Source: Competibacter_A sp037045535 (GTDB lineage Bacteria; Pseudomonadota; Gammaproteobacteria; Competibacterales; Competibacteraceae). From it: DNA of 64,000 nt. A program made the position numbers and the translations under genes. The stretch is taken from NCBI GenBank assembly GCA_037045535.1, contig JBAOHI010000071.1:186001-250000 (forward strand), in the 5' to 3' direction. Positions 8,652 through 17,545 of this stretch are shown here, in pieces. Under the pieces are notes generated by a model. That model searched no databases, was not told the origin of the DNA, and saw only the letters and a list, made by a program, of their open reading frames with translations. Position 1 is the stretch's first letter. The number at the start of each line of letters is the position of its first letter.

Positions 8652-9112
8652 ACCTTCGCCCGCGCCGCCGCGAGGAACCCGAGATCAATTTGGTGCCAAT
8701 GATCGATGTCGTGTTGGTATTGCTGATTTTCTTCATGATCGCCACCAGCCTGCGGCACCCGTCGGAACTGGAAATTCGCTTGCCCGAAGCCTCGGGCAAG
8801 CCGATGCCGGGCGATGTGGCGCAACTGGCGGTGGAGATCGATGCCGCCGGCCGTTATGCCGTCAACGGGCGCGTGCTGGAATCGACAGATGCGGCGACTT
8901 TGAAAGAGGCGTTGCTGACCGAGACCAAGGGACGCCTGTTGCCGCTGACCATCAGCGCCGATGGCCGAACGCCGCATCAGGCCGTTGTCACGGTACTGGA
9001 CGTCGCCGGCCAATTGGGCATCAGTCAACTGGCTATCACCACGGCGGGCGAGCCGAATCCATCCCCTGATCTCACGACCAGCCCCGCCGTCTCGCCATCT
9101 CCGAACCCCTGA
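8648..9112 (+). CDS. exbD: ExbD/TolR-family biopolymer transport protein
   Basis: Partner of the preceding ExbB-like channel. The 154 residues have a short basic cytoplasmic start (NLRPRRREE), one membrane helix containing the proton-carrying Asp (NLVPMIDVVLVLLIFFMIA), and a periplasmic domain of about 100 residues. The tail is Pro/Ser-rich. The start ATG overlaps the exbB stop in ATGA, so translation is probably coupled. lpxK starts two bases after the stop. Confidence 0.92.
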   Translation: MNLRPRRREEPEINLVPMIDVVLVLLIFFMIATSLRHPSELEIRLPEASGKPMPGDVAQLAVEIDAAGRYAVNGRVLESTDAATLKEALLTETKGRLLPLTISADGRTPHQAVVTVLDVAGQLGISQLAITTAGEPNPSPDLTTSPAVSPSPNP

Positions 9113-9114
9113 TC

Positions 9115-10350
9115 ATGCACTGGCTCGACCGTTACGGATATTCGCTGAATCTGGTCGCGGTATTGCTTTGGCCGCTCAGTCTGCTGTTCGGGTTGGTGGC
9201 GCGGATACGACGCTTTCTGTATCGAAATAATGTCCTGAAAAGCGTGGGTCTGAGCGTGCCGGTCATCGTGGTCGGCAATATCAGTGTCGGCGGTACGGGT
9301 AAGACGCCGCTGGTGGCGCAACTGGTGGAGTTGCTGCGGGACGCCGGTTACAAGCCCGGCGTGGTCGGTCGTGGCTACGGTGGCCAGTCGACCCAATGGC
9401 CGCGCTCCGTCATGGCCGATAGCGATCCTGTCCAGGTTGGCGACGAGCCGGTATTACTGGCGCGGCGATGTCGCTGTCCGGTGGTGGTAGGGCCGGATCG
9501 AGTGGTGGCGGCACAGCTGTTGTACGAAACTTACGATTGCAATGTCATCATCAGCGATGATGGTTTGCAGCACTACCGACTGCGCCGCGATATCGAAATT
9601 GCGGTGGTGGACGGGTTCCGCCGGTTCGGCAACGCTGCCTGTTTGCCCGCCGGACCGTTGCGGGAGCCGCCCTCTCGGCTGCGCGAAGTGGATTTCGTGG
9701 TGAGCAATGGCGCGGCGCGCGGTCAGGAATATCTAATGTCATTGTGCGGTGAGATCGCGCTCAATCTCCACGATCCCTGCATCACGGCGACGCTGGTCAG
9801 TTTTCGGCAAAGCACCGTGCACGCGGTAGCCGGCATTGGCGATCCGTGGCGTTTTTTCGATCATCTGCGGCGTGCCCGCTTGCGGCTGATCGAACATCCG
9901 TTTCCGGATCACTACGTGTTTCGCGCCGGGGATTTGCATTTCCGGGAGGATTTGCCGGTGTTGATGACCGAGAAAGATGCGGTTAAATGCCGTGGCGTCG
10001 CGCCCGATAATGGTTGGTATGTGCCGGTCATTGCCCGCCTGGACCCGGAGTTTGAGGATAACCTGCTCAAGCGGTTGGCGATGGTTGCCATGGCCAAGGG
10101 CGTGCGCCGGCAGCCGAAAACGGTTTCTCGCCGCCCGAGCCCGAATTCACAACCCAACCTATCCCCGTCAGGAGGTGAACAAGATGGACAAGAAACTACT
10201 GGAAATCTTGGTGTGTCCGGTCAGCAAGGCACCGCTGATCTACGACAAGACCCGACAGGAGTTGATCTGTCAGGAAAGTCGGCTGGCCTATCCGATCCGC
10301 GATGGCATTCCGGTGATGCTGGAGGCGGAGGCACGACGGCTGACGGATGA
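9115..10350 (+). CDS. lpxK: Tetraacyldisaccharide 4'-kinase with an unusual C-terminal read-through
   Basis: LpxK phosphorylates the 4' position of the lipid A disaccharide on the cytoplasmic face of the inner membrane. Visible motifs are the N-terminal membrane-associated helix, the P-loop GNISVGGTGKTP at about residue 60, GRGYGG, and DDGLQH, all as in the family. LpxK is usually about 330 residues. Here the frame continues to 411 because no stop occurs before 10350, so the last 80 residues are read from the Trm112-like gene in another frame and resemble no LpxK sequence. In a third frame a TGA lies at 10176-10178, inside the next gene's ribosome site, where an lpxK stop would be expected. 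A small indel near the 3' end is therefore possible. Confidence 0.9.
   Translation: MHWLDRYGYSLNLVAVLLWPLSLLFGLVARIRRFLYRNNVLKSVGLSVPVIVVGNISVGGTGKTPLVAQLVELLRDAGYKPGVVGRGYGGQSTQWPRSVMADSDPVQVGDEPVLLARRCRCPVVVGPDRVVAAQLLYETYDCNVIISDDGLQHYRLRRDIEIAVVDGFRRFGNAACLPAGPLREPPSRLREVDFVVSNGAARGQEYLMSLCGEIALNLHDPCITATLVSFRQSTVHAVAGIGDPWRFFDHLRRARLRLIEHPFPDHYVFRAGDLHFREDLPVLMTEKDAVKCRGVAPDNGWYVPVIARLDPEFEDNLLKRLAMVAMAKGVRRQPKTVSRRPSPNSQPNLSPSGGEQDGQETTGNLGVSGQQGTADLRQDPTGVDLSGKSAGLSDPRWHSGDAGGGGTTADG
10170..10178 (+). promoter_or_regulatory. Near-perfect Shine-Dalgarno of the Trm112-like gene
   Basis: AGGAGGTGA at 10170-10178 lies 5 bases before ATG 10184. It decides the start of the small protein and shows that it is translated although it lies inside the extended lpxK frame. 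Confidence 0.85.
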
Positions 10351-10363
10351 AGAGGTTGCCTAG
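10184..10363 (+). CDS. Trm112/YcaR-family small zinc-knuckle-like protein
   Basis: Protein of 59 residues beginning MDKKLLEILVCPVSKAPL, typical of the Trm112/UPF0434 (YcaR) family that sits between lpxK and kdsB in many Gammaproteobacteria. Bacterial function is poorly defined; the eukaryotic relative activates methyltransferases. The zinc positions are only partly kept: Cys in LVCP and LICQ are present, but CPVS replaces the CPxC pattern, as in many bacterial members. It has a strong ribosome site and its stop TAG directly abuts the GTG start of kdsB. It lies almost wholly within the extended lpxK frame. Confidence 0.88.
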   Translation: MDKKLLEILVCPVSKAPLIYDKTRQELICQESRLAYPIRDGIPVMLEAEARRLTDEEVA

Positions 10364-11155
10364 GTGAGCGGGATCGATCCCCGGTTCCGGGTTGCGATTC
10401 CTGCCCGATATGCCTCGACCCGACTGCCGGGCAAGCCCCTGCGAATGCTTGCGGGGCGAACCCTATTGGAGCGTGTCTATCGGCGGGCGCTGGCTAGCGG
10501 AGCCCTAGAAGTGGTGATCGCTACCGACGACCCGCGTATCCGCGATGCGGCCGAGGGTTTCGGTGCGCCGGTTTGCATGACCTCGTCGGAACATCCGTCC
10601 GGTACCGACCGGCTGGCGGAAGTGGCGGCGCGATACGGCTGGCCGGATGAAGCGATCGTGGTGAACGTCCAGGGTGACGAGCCGCAAATGCCGCCGGCCC
10701 TGATCCGCCAGGTGGCAGCCGAGTTAGAGGCCCACCCGGCGGCGGGTATTGCCACGGTCTGCGCGCGAATTCACCAGCCCGGCGAGCTGTTCGATCCGAA
10801 CGTGGTCAAGGTGACGCGAGATCGCGAGGGCTTCGCGTTATATTTCAGTCGAGCGCCGATTCCCTGGCATCGCGAGGCGTTTCGGAGCGTAGAGCGAGAA
10901 TCAGTCGGGCTGCCCGATGATACTGTTTGGTTCCGCCATATCGGCCTCTACGCTTACCGGGTGGCGGTGTTGCGGCGCTTTCCGCACCTGGAACCGGCGC
11001 TGATCGAGCAAGCCGAAGCGTTGGAGCAGCTGCGTGCCTTGTGGCATGGCATCCGCATCCAGGTCGTGGAAGCGACCGAGGCCCCGCCACCGGGCGTGGA
11101 TACCGAAGCGGATCTCGCTCGGGTAGCGGCGGAATTGGCGATTTCAGATGAGTAG
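10364..11155 (+). CDS. kdsB: 3-deoxy-manno-octulosonate cytidylyltransferase
   Basis: Activates Kdo with CTP to CMP-Kdo for LPS inner-core synthesis in the cytoplasm. The 263 residues show the nucleotidyltransferase start IPARYASTRLPGKPL, the metal and sugar site NVQGDEP, and YFSRAPIPW and RHIGLYAYR, all characteristic of KdsB. The GTG start directly follows the Trm112-like stop, so the genes are coupled. The 3' end overlaps the convergent small gene 11144-11413 by 12 bases. Confidence 0.95.
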   Translation: MSGIDPRFRVAIPARYASTRLPGKPLRMLAGRTLLERVYRRALASGALEVVIATDDPRIRDAAEGFGAPVCMTSSEHPSGTDRLAEVAARYGWPDEAIVVNVQGDEPQMPPALIRQVAAELEAHPAAGIATVCARIHQPGELFDPNVVKVTRDREGFALYFSRAPIPWHREAFRSVERESVGLPDDTVWFRHIGLYAYRVAVLRRFPHLEPALIEQAEALEQLRALWHGIRIQVVEATEAPPPGVDTEADLARVAAELAISDE

Positions 11156-11413
11156 ATCGAAGGTGGCCAGTTCCGGTAAGTCGGGATTCAAGCCCGTGCC
11201 TTGGGTATCGAGCACAGCCACGGTGAAGATTCTGGGTAGCCGCTCGCCGGCATCGCCGTACTGGTTGGCCTGGATGATCCGGCAATCTTGCCGGTCGCGC
11301 AGCACCAGCGCCGGATCATCGGCCAGAATCTCAATGACCCGGCAAGGTATTCCCTGATAGATCAATGTCCGATCCAGTAATTTTTTCAGTTTCTCGGAAT
11401 CAATGCGCAGCAT
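11144..11413 (-). CDS. Conserved hypothetical protein convergent with kdsB
   Basis: An 89-residue protein beginning MLRIDSEKLKKLLDRTLIYQ, with alternating hydrophobic and charged residues typical of a small alpha/beta fold (CRVIEILADDPALVLRD). It resembles short uncharacterised gammaproteobacterial proteins as I remember them, but I cannot name a family or function. The ATG at 11413 gives a natural start; the frame is open 17 codons further upstream. It runs against kdsB and shares 12 bases with its end. No signal peptide or membrane segment is seen. Confidence 0.6.
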   Translation of the reverse strand: MLRIDSEKLKKLLDRTLIYQGIPCRVIEILADDPALVLRDRQDCRIIQANQYGDAGERLPRIFTVAVLDTQGTGLNPDLPELATFDLLI

Positions 11414-11511
11414 GGGTGACGGCCAAGTTGATCGGATCCAAAATCGTACGGATGTTTCCCCCACTGCTGAAATCCCGGCGGAAACGGCTTGAGGAGGCGA
11501 AGGCTAAAGCC

Positions 11512-11991
11512 ATGGTCAGAGTTTTGTTCGTTTGCATGGGCAATATCTGTCGTTCTCCGGTGGCGGAGGGTGTGTTCCGGCGGATGCTGGAGGGAGTCGG
11601 CCTGACCGGAAAGATCTATGTCGATTCAGCGGGCACCCATTCCTATCACACCGGCGCACCGCCCGACACGCGCAGCCAAGCCACCGCTATGCGTCGGGGT
11701 GTCGATTTGCGGGACATCCGGGCTCGCAAGGTAACGGTAGCGGATTTTGCCGATTTCGACTATGTGCTAGCGATGGACCGCGACAATTTGCAGCATTTAC
11801 TGGCATTGTGTGAAGAGCCGGAGCTGCAACGCCGTGTCCAACTGTTCATGGACTATGCCCCGGATCTTCCTGAGCGCGAGGTGCCAGACCCCTATTACGG
11901 TGGCCCGCACGGCTTCGAGCGGGTGATGGATCTGATCGAGGAGGCGGCAGAAGGGCTGTTGCGCAACATCCGCCAGCGTTATCGGTTTTGA
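11512..11991 (+). CDS. Low-molecular-weight protein-tyrosine phosphatase
   Basis: Cytoplasmic phosphatase of the LMW-PTP/arsenate-reductase-like fold, 159 residues. The P-loop CMGNICRS (CX5RS) lies at about residues 8-15 and the general-acid motif DPYYGG near residue 124, so the enzyme looks active. In bacteria such enzymes often oppose tyrosine kinases that control polysaccharide export; no such kinase is in the window. ATG 11512 is chosen because MVRVLFVCMGN matches the family start; the frame is open upstream. GAGGAGG at 11491-11497 is rather far away (14 bases). Confidence 0.9.
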   Translation: MVRVLFVCMGNICRSPVAEGVFRRMLEGVGLTGKIYVDSAGTHSYHTGAPPDTRSQATAMRRGVDLRDIRARKVTVADFADFDYVLAMDRDNLQHLLALCEEPELQRRVQLFMDYAPDLPEREVPDPYYGGPHGFERVMDLIEEAAEGLLRNIRQRYRF

Positions 11992-12020
11992 GGCTGCCTG
12001 CCCTAGCGGGATAGTGTAAT

Positions 12021-12046
12021 GATGGGGCTGGAATTCCAGCCCCATC
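12021..12046. terminator. Perfect 26-bp palindrome between convergent genes
   Basis: The stretch 12021-12046 is a complete inverted repeat centred on GAATTC. It lies between the phosphatase gene (plus) and rne (minus), so it probably acts as a bidirectional terminator or mRNA 3'-end stabiliser. T-tracts are weak on both sides. Confidence 0.55.
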
Positions 12047-12064
12047 GCATTTATGGCGGCCCGT

Positions 12065-15061
12065 TCAACTCGCTGGAGACTGTTCGAGATCGGCTTTCGG
12101 GGTTATCGGCGGCGCCTGTTGTTCCGATTCCGCAGGAGTGAGCATCGGTTCAGCACTGATCGATTCCGTCGGGATTGGCGGCTGGTCGAGAGGCATGACT
12201 GCCTCAGCCACTGCTTCGGGTTCGTCAGGCAATTCGGTTTGCGCAGCGGGTGGCGGCAAAACCGGGGATTCCGAAGTGGCGACCACGGGTTCGGAGGCAG
12301 TTAAATCAGCACCGCTGGCTTCTCCCGTTTCCGGAGCGGGTTCGGCTGATTCCATCACGGGTTCTGCAGGGGTTGCCAAGCCTATTTCCGGAGCGGGTTC
12401 GGCTGATTCCATCACGGGTTCTGCAGGGGTTGCCAAGCCTATTTCCGGAGCGGGTTCGGCTGATTCCATCACGGGTTCTGCAGGGGTTGCCAAGCCTATT
12501 TCTGGAGCAGATTCGGCTGATTCCATCACGGGTTCTGCAGGGGTTGCCAAGCCTATTTCTGGAGCAGATTCGGCTGATTCCGCCACTGGTTCGGCAAGGG
12601 CTTCCAAAAGAACGGGTGTGCTTGGCGCATCCGGCTCCACGTCAACCAAGGTCGCAATGACAATCGCTGGTTCTGTCCCGACTTCGGCTTCCTCATCGCC
12701 GGGATACTCCAGGGGTGACGGTGGTGGCGGGGCGGGTGGTTCGACCGGTTGGGTGGAAGGAGGAGGCTCGATCATTGTTGCCGATGATTCGGTTCGGGCA
12801 GCGGCTAGCATCTCCCGAGGAAGGCGTGGGCGACCACTGCGAATCCGCCGGTGGGGCAGGTGAGACGGCGCCGAGGTTGGTTGAGCGTTGGTGGAATTGG
12901 GAATCTGATTGGCTGTCGGCTCTTCCGTCTGGGTGGCTATCGGGTTCGAGTGGTCGAGGGACATTCCCGCGCCAGGTTCGTCGATCGACTCTGGACTCTC
13001 CGGAACCGCATCGGTCGAATTCGGAGTATCGCCACGCCGCCGCCGCCGACCGCCACGCCGACTGCGCCGGCTGCGAGGGGTGGCGGCTTCCTCCTCGGAC
13101 TCGAAAGCGGTCGCTAATTCGCCGTTCTCTTCGCCGGTGGCGGAAACGGGTTCGGCGGCGGGTTCGGCGGCCGGTCGAACCGCCTCAATCGGTGGCTCCG
13201 GCGCGGCTGGGCTTGGCTCCGGCGCGGCAGCGGTTTTGCCAATGAGCGGTTCCACCTGGGATTCCGCCTCTAGCCGTTTGCCGGGCCGGTCCCGTCGGTG
13301 CCGTTCTGGCTTGGGAGGGCGGCTACTACCGGGTTTGGCGGGACGTTCGGCTCCTTCCTTGGCCGCGTCCGATTGGCCGAACAGATTGCCCCACAGCCAG
13401 CGGAAAAAGCTGGAATTGGCTTCGGGCTTGGCCGCTAGCACCGACGGTGTCGGCGCTGGAGTCGCCGGAGCAACCCCCTTGACCGCCGGTTCCTCGCTCG
13501 AACCCCGAATCGTTGCGGTTGGTTGGGCTTCGAACTGTTCCTCGAAATCTTCGGCCAGTGAGTACGAGAGCCGTTGTGCTTCCGACAGTTCGTCCATGCG
13601 TAGCCGGTTGAGTTTGAAATGCGGGGTTTCCAACGACTCGTTGGGAATCAACATGACTCCAACTCGGTGTCGCTGCTCGATGGTGCGAATCGTCTCGCGC
13701 TTTTCGTTAAGCAGAAAGGTAGCGACTTTGACCGGCAGCTGAACCACAACCCGACCGGTCTTGTCCTTCATCGCCTCTTCCTGGATTAGCCGTAACACGC
13801 TCAATGCCAGAGATTCGATATTACGGATGGTGCCTTGACCATTGCAGCGCGGGCAGATGACATGACTGGCCTCATCCAGCGAAGGGCTCAGCCGTTGCCG
13901 CGACATTTCCAGCAGGCCGAACCGGGAGATGCGGCCGACCTGCACTCGGGCCCGATCCATTTTCAGAGCTTCTCGTAGGCGGGTTTCAACCTCGCGCTGG
14001 TTGCGGGCCACGCTCATATCGATGAAGTCGATGACGATCAGACCACCGAGGTCGCGCAGCCGTAGCTGTCGGGCAATTTCGTCGGCCGCTTCTAGATTGG
14101 TGGTCAGCGCCGTTTCTTCGATATCGCTGCCCTTGGTGGCGCGGGCTGAGTTGATATCGATGGATACCAACGCCTCGGTATAGTCGATCACGATGCCGCC
14201 GCCGGAGGGTAGGCCAACCTCGCGCTGATAGGCCGTCTCGATCTGGGATTCGATCTGGAAGCGGGTGAACAGAGGGATACTGTCCTGATACAGCTTGAGC
14301 TTGTTCAGGTTGTGCGGTATCACCTGTTGCATGAAATCCTGAGCTTGGCGGTGGACGGCGGGGTTGTCCACCAGAATTTCGCCGATATCAGCGCGCAGGT
14401 AGTCGCGCAAGGCGCGAACGATGATGTTGCTTTCCTGGTAGATCAGGAACGGTGCTTTTTTCTGAGAGGAGGCGGTCTCGATAGCCTTCCACAGATGCAG
14501 CAGATAATCCAAATCCCACTGCAATTCTTCCTGCGAGCGACCCACGCCCGCAGTGCGGACGATCAGGCCCATTCCATCCGGGATATTGAGGCTGCTCATC
14601 ACCTCGCGGATTTCCTGGCGATCCTCGCCCTCGATCCGCCGCGAAACGCCGCCGGCGCGTGGGTTGTTGGGCATCAGCACCAGATAGCGACCGGCTAGGC
14701 TGATGAAGGTGGTCAACGCGGCGCCCTTGTTGCCACGCTCTTCCTTTTCCACCTGGATCATAATTTCCTGGCCTTCCTTGATGGCCTCGCGGATGCTGGG
14801 GCGGCCGCCCTCGGCGGCCTGGGGATCGAAGTAGCTGCGGGTAATTTCCTTGAACGGCAGGAAACCGTGGCGCTCGGCGCCGTAGTCGATGAAGGCCGCT
14901 TCCAACCCTGGCTCGATGCGGGTGACGCGGCCCTTATAAATGTTGGATTTTTTTTGCTCCCGAGAGGGAGTTTCGATATCGAGGTCGTAGAGTTTTTGGC
15001 CGTCCACGAGGGCCACGCGCAACTCTTCCTGCTGAGTCGCGTTAATCAGCATGCGTTTCAT
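12065..15061 (-). CDS. rne: Ribonuclease E
   Basis: RNase E is the main endonuclease of mRNA decay and rRNA/tRNA processing and scaffolds the degradosome. The 998 residues begin MKRMLINATQQEELRVALVD, nearly identical to E. coli. The catalytic half (about 1-520) has the S1 domain, the DNase I-like active site (VSIDINSARAT and IDFIDM) and the Zn-link CPRCNGQG. The C-terminal half is low-complexity and disordered: an Arg-rich patch (RRSRRGGRRRRRGD) suited to RNA binding, then long Glu/Pro/Ala stretches with 19-residue tandem repeats. ATG 15061 is taken as the start; the frame stays open 37 codons upstream without homology. rluC is divergent, as in E. coli. Confidence 0.96.
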   Translation of the reverse strand: MKRMLINATQQEELRVALVDGQKLYDLDIETPSREQKKSNIYKGRVTRIEPGLEAAFIDYGAERHGFLPFKEITRSYFDPQAAEGGRPSIREAIKEGQEIMIQVEKEERGNKGAALTTFISLAGRYLVLMPNNPRAGGVSRRIEGEDRQEIREVMSSLNIPDGMGLIVRTAGVGRSQEELQWDLDYLLHLWKAIETASSQKKAPFLIYQESNIIVRALRDYLRADIGEILVDNPAVHRQAQDFMQQVIPHNLNKLKLYQDSIPLFTRFQIESQIETAYQREVGLPSGGGIVIDYTEALVSIDINSARATKGSDIEETALTTNLEAADEIARQLRLRDLGGLIVIDFIDMSVARNQREVETRLREALKMDRARVQVGRISRFGLLEMSRQRLSPSLDEASHVICPRCNGQGTIRNIESLALSVLRLIQEEAMKDKTGRVVVQLPVKVATFLLNEKRETIRTIEQRHRVGVMLIPNESLETPHFKLNRLRMDELSEAQRLSYSLAEDFEEQFEAQPTATIRGSSEEPAVKGVAPATPAPTPSVLAAKPEANSSFFRWLWGNLFGQSDAAKEGAERPAKPGSSRPPKPERHRRDRPGKRLEAESQVEPLIGKTAAAPEPSPAAPEPPIEAVRPAAEPAAEPVSATGEENGELATAFESEEEAATPRSRRSRRGGRRRRRGDTPNSTDAVPESPESIDEPGAGMSLDHSNPIATQTEEPTANQIPNSTNAQPTSAPSHLPHRRIRSGRPRLPREMLAAARTESSATMIEPPPSTQPVEPPAPPPPSPLEYPGDEEAEVGTEPAIVIATLVDVEPDAPSTPVLLEALAEPVAESAESAPEIGLATPAEPVMESAESAPEIGLATPAEPVMESAEPAPEIGLATPAEPVMESAEPAPEIGLATPAEPVMESAEPAPETGEASGADLTASEPVVATSESPVLPPPAAQTELPDEPEAVAEAVMPLDQPPIPTESISAEPMLTPAESEQQAPPITPKADLEQSPAS
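12329..12591 (-). repeat. 57-bp tandem repeats in the rne C-terminal region
   Basis: Four near-identical 57-bp copies (12329-12385, 12386-12442, 12443-12499, 12500-12556) and a partial fifth encode the 19-residue unit PAEPVMESAESAPEIGLAT. Copies differ by a few bases (Ser or Pro at one site). The period is a multiple of three, so copy-number change keeps the frame. Confidence 0.93.
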
Positions 15062-15390
15062 GGCAAAATTCCTCGCGCTCAACCATTGCCGAGGGTGACG
15101 CGGTTGTCGCCGGGGCGTCGCTGGAATGGGGCTAGCCCGAAGGATGTAATCCGGGTGGGGGCTGGCCGGCATGCGCCACGGAACGGTGACCGGTCGGCTG
15201 GGAGCGCAGTCAAAAGCCGCTCGAAGAGGATGGGTTGAGCGGCGAACAAACCCGTAACATAACCCACTCGCCGGGCAACTGGCGCGCAGGTGCGAAAACC
15301 GATAGTGTATTCATCCAGTTTCGCCGGCCTCTCGGGCCAATCGGCGACAACGCCTTTAACTATATCAGTCCAACCGATCCGCTTCAAATG
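15062..15390. other. Divergent intergenic region rne / rluC
   Basis: No gene is supported here. In E. coli the rne leader is over 300 bases long and carries the element through which RNase E represses itself. The length here is similar and would allow such a leader. I could not pick a convincing -35/-10 pair on either strand. Confidence 0.5.
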
Positions 15391-16365
15391 ATGCCTGTTT
15401 CGACTGTCCCTAGCAGTGTGCGCCATCTGGAAATCACGCCGGCGCATGCGGGCCAACGCCTCGACAATTTTTTGCTACGCGAACTCAAGGGTGCGCCCAA
15501 AAGCCTGATTTACCGTATCCTGCGCAAGGGCGAGGTGCGTTTGAACGGAGGTCGGGTTCAGCCGAGCCAGCGCCTGCAAGCGGGTGACGTGCTGCGCATT
15601 CCGCCGGTGCGACTGGGAGTGGCGGAGGAACGGCTAGGGCGACCGCCGTCAGGATGGGTTGAGCGACTCCGCGACGCGGTGCTATACGAAGATCGTGAGG
15701 TGCTGGTGCTCGACAAGCCGGCCGGTCTGGCGGTACACAAGGGTAGCGGGCTTGATTATGGCGTAATTGAGATCTTGCGAGCATCGCGGCCCGATGAACC
15801 ATTTTTGGAGCTGGCTCACCGGCTAGATCGCGAAACCAGCGGTTGTCTGCTATTGGCGCGGACATCCGGCGCGTTGCGCGGGATTCAGAACGCGTTGCGG
15901 GCCGGCCAGGTCGAAAAACGCTATCTGGCGCTGGTGCGCGGTTACTGGAATCATGGACCGCGCGAGGTCAATTTACCCTTGCGCCGTAATGTGTTGCGCG
16001 GCGGCGAGCGGATGGTCGAGGTGCTGGACGATGGTAAGCCAGCCCTAACTCGCTTTCGGCCAGTTAGCCTGTTCAAGCCGGCTTCGTTGTTGGAGGCCAA
16101 GATCGTTACCGGTCGCACCCATCAGATTCGCGTACATGCCGCTTATGTCGATCATCCCGTGGCCGGGGACGATAAATATGGCGATCCTGCTTTCAACCGG
16201 ATGATGGGCGAATGCCATGGCTTACACCGGCTATTCCTGCACGCGCACAGTTTGATCGTGCCGCTGGGCGGTCGGGAAATCGCGGTCAGTGCGCCGCTGG
16301 GCGCCGAATTAAAAGCAGTCTTGGACAGTCTCGGTGCACGAGCGACTGGCCCGACCCGCCAGTGA
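15391..16365 (+). CDS. rluC: 23S rRNA pseudouridine synthase RluC
   Basis: Converts uridines 955, 2504 and 2580 (E. coli numbering) of 23S rRNA to pseudouridine. The 324 residues contain an N-terminal S4 RNA-binding domain (QRLDNFLLRELKGAPKSLIY, RILRKGEVRLNG) and the catalytic domain with HRLDRETSGCLLLA, whose Asp is the nucleophile, and GRTHQIRVHAAY. Two ATG codons are adjacent (15388, 15391), and the upstream frame without homology is rejected. Divergent to rne as in E. coli. sppA follows after 7 bases. Confidence 0.95.
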   Translation: MPVSTVPSSVRHLEITPAHAGQRLDNFLLRELKGAPKSLIYRILRKGEVRLNGGRVQPSQRLQAGDVLRIPPVRLGVAEERLGRPPSGWVERLRDAVLYEDREVLVLDKPAGLAVHKGSGLDYGVIEILRASRPDEPFLELAHRLDRETSGCLLLARTSGALRGIQNALRAGQVEKRYLALVRGYWNHGPREVNLPLRRNVLRGGERMVEVLDDGKPALTRFRPVSLFKPASLLEAKIVTGRTHQIRVHAAYVDHPVAGDDKYGDPAFNRMMGECHGLHRLFLHAHSLIVPLGGREIAVSAPLGAELKAVLDSLGARATGPTRQ

Positions 16366-16372
16366 GGAAACC

Positions 16373-17344
16373 ATGAACGAATCCAATCCAAATTCGAGTC
16401 TGCCCGGCGATGACCGTTGGGCACGCGATGCCCTGACCAAGCTGGCGTTTGCCGCCGTGACCGAGCAACGACGAGCGCGACGTTGGGGGATTTTCTTCAA
16501 ACTATTATTTTTCGCGTACTTGGTCGCCGTGCTGCTATTGGCTTGGCCGGACAACCTAGGCACTGTGACCGCAACTGCCGTCAAGGCCCACACGGCGTTG
16601 ATCCGGGTGGAAGGTTTGATTTCTAGCGGGGCCGAAGCCAGTGCCAAGAACGTGATCGAGGCGCTGCGCAAGGCGTTCAAGGATCGGAACACTGTCGGTG
16701 TGATCGTGGAAATCAACAGCCCTGGCGGCAGCCCAGTACAGGCGGGCGAGATATACGATGAAATCCAGAGGCTGCGCCAGCAGTACCCGAAGATTCCCAT
16801 CCACGCGGTGGCGAGCGATGTCTGCGCTTCGGGCGGCTATTACATCGCGGCGGCGGCCCAGAAAATCTATGCTAACAAAGCCAGCCTGATCGGTTCGATC
16901 GGGGTCCGCTTGGACAGCTTTGGTTTTGCCGATGCCATCGCGAAGCTGGGTATTGAGCGGCGGGCCTACACGGCGGGCGCCAACAAGGATTTTCTGGATC
17001 CATTCAAGCCAGCTAATCCTGACGAGGTCCAGCATCTACAGGGAATGCTGGATGCAATTCATCAGCAATTTATCGGAGCGGTCAAGCAAGGCCGAGGTGA
17101 GCGGTTGAAGGATAATCCCGATCTGTTCAGCGGCCTGATGTGGACTGGCGAGCAAAGTGTCGGGCTGGGTTTGGTAGATGCGTTGGGCAATAGTCGTTAC
17201 GTAGCCGAAGAGGTCATCGGCGAAAAGAACGTGCTCGATTATACCCAGCACACCCGTTGGTTAGATCGCTTGTTCGACGGGACCGAGGCTAGCGCGATGC
17301 TCGCAAAAATGCTGAGCGGGGATGGAACAACACAATGGCGATAG
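16373..17344 (+). CDS. sppA: Signal peptide peptidase, S49 family (SppA type)
   Basis: Inner-membrane serine peptidase that removes leftover signal peptides. The 323 residues have one N-terminal membrane helix (about 43-63, FFKLLFFAYLVAVLLLAW) and a single S49 domain. The catalytic Ser lies in SDVCASGGYYIA and the catalytic Lys in ANKASLIGSIG. This is the short one-domain form, about half the length of E. coli SppA. ATG 16373 has GAGGAA at 16364-16369; the frame is open upstream within rluC. The 200 bases between its stop and yceF show no gene. Confidence 0.93.
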   Translation: MNESNPNSSLPGDDRWARDALTKLAFAAVTEQRRARRWGIFFKLLFFAYLVAVLLLAWPDNLGTVTATAVKAHTALIRVEGLISSGAEASAKNVIEALRKAFKDRNTVGVIVEINSPGGSPVQAGEIYDEIQRLRQQYPKIPIHAVASDVCASGGYYIAAAAQKIYANKASLIGSIGVRLDSFGFADAIAKLGIERRAYTAGANKDFLDPFKPANPDEVQHLQGMLDAIHQQFIGAVKQGRGERLKDNPDLFSGLMWTGEQSVGLGLVDALGNSRYVAEEVIGEKNVLDYTQHTRWLDRLFDGTEASAMLAKMLSGDGTTQWR

Positions 17345-17545
17345 ATGGCGCAGTGCTCAGGCTCTCTTAATACATTGAGTATCGCCCGGTTTGATGACGG
17401 TTGACGAGTATCTCGCTTTCGAGGAGTGTGGCAAGATGCAGCATAAGGACGTCGATGGCGAAAGTTTGGGACATGGCAGGGGCTGGCACTCAGCACAATC
17501 GCGGAATTTCCAGGTAATCCGTTTGCCGCGAGCCTGAAAACCTCC

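Noticed and set aside
12329..12591. Repeat array as possible CRISPR
   Set aside because: Units are contiguous 57-bp copies without unique spacers and are coding.
12138..13742. Plus-strand Ser/Gly-rich open frames opposite rne, with a repeated unit
   Set aside because: The repeats are the complement of the RNase E tail repeats; not a surface protein.
17239..17496. 85-codon minus-strand frame after sppA
   Set aside because: Overlaps sppA and has His/Arg/Pro-rich non-coding composition.
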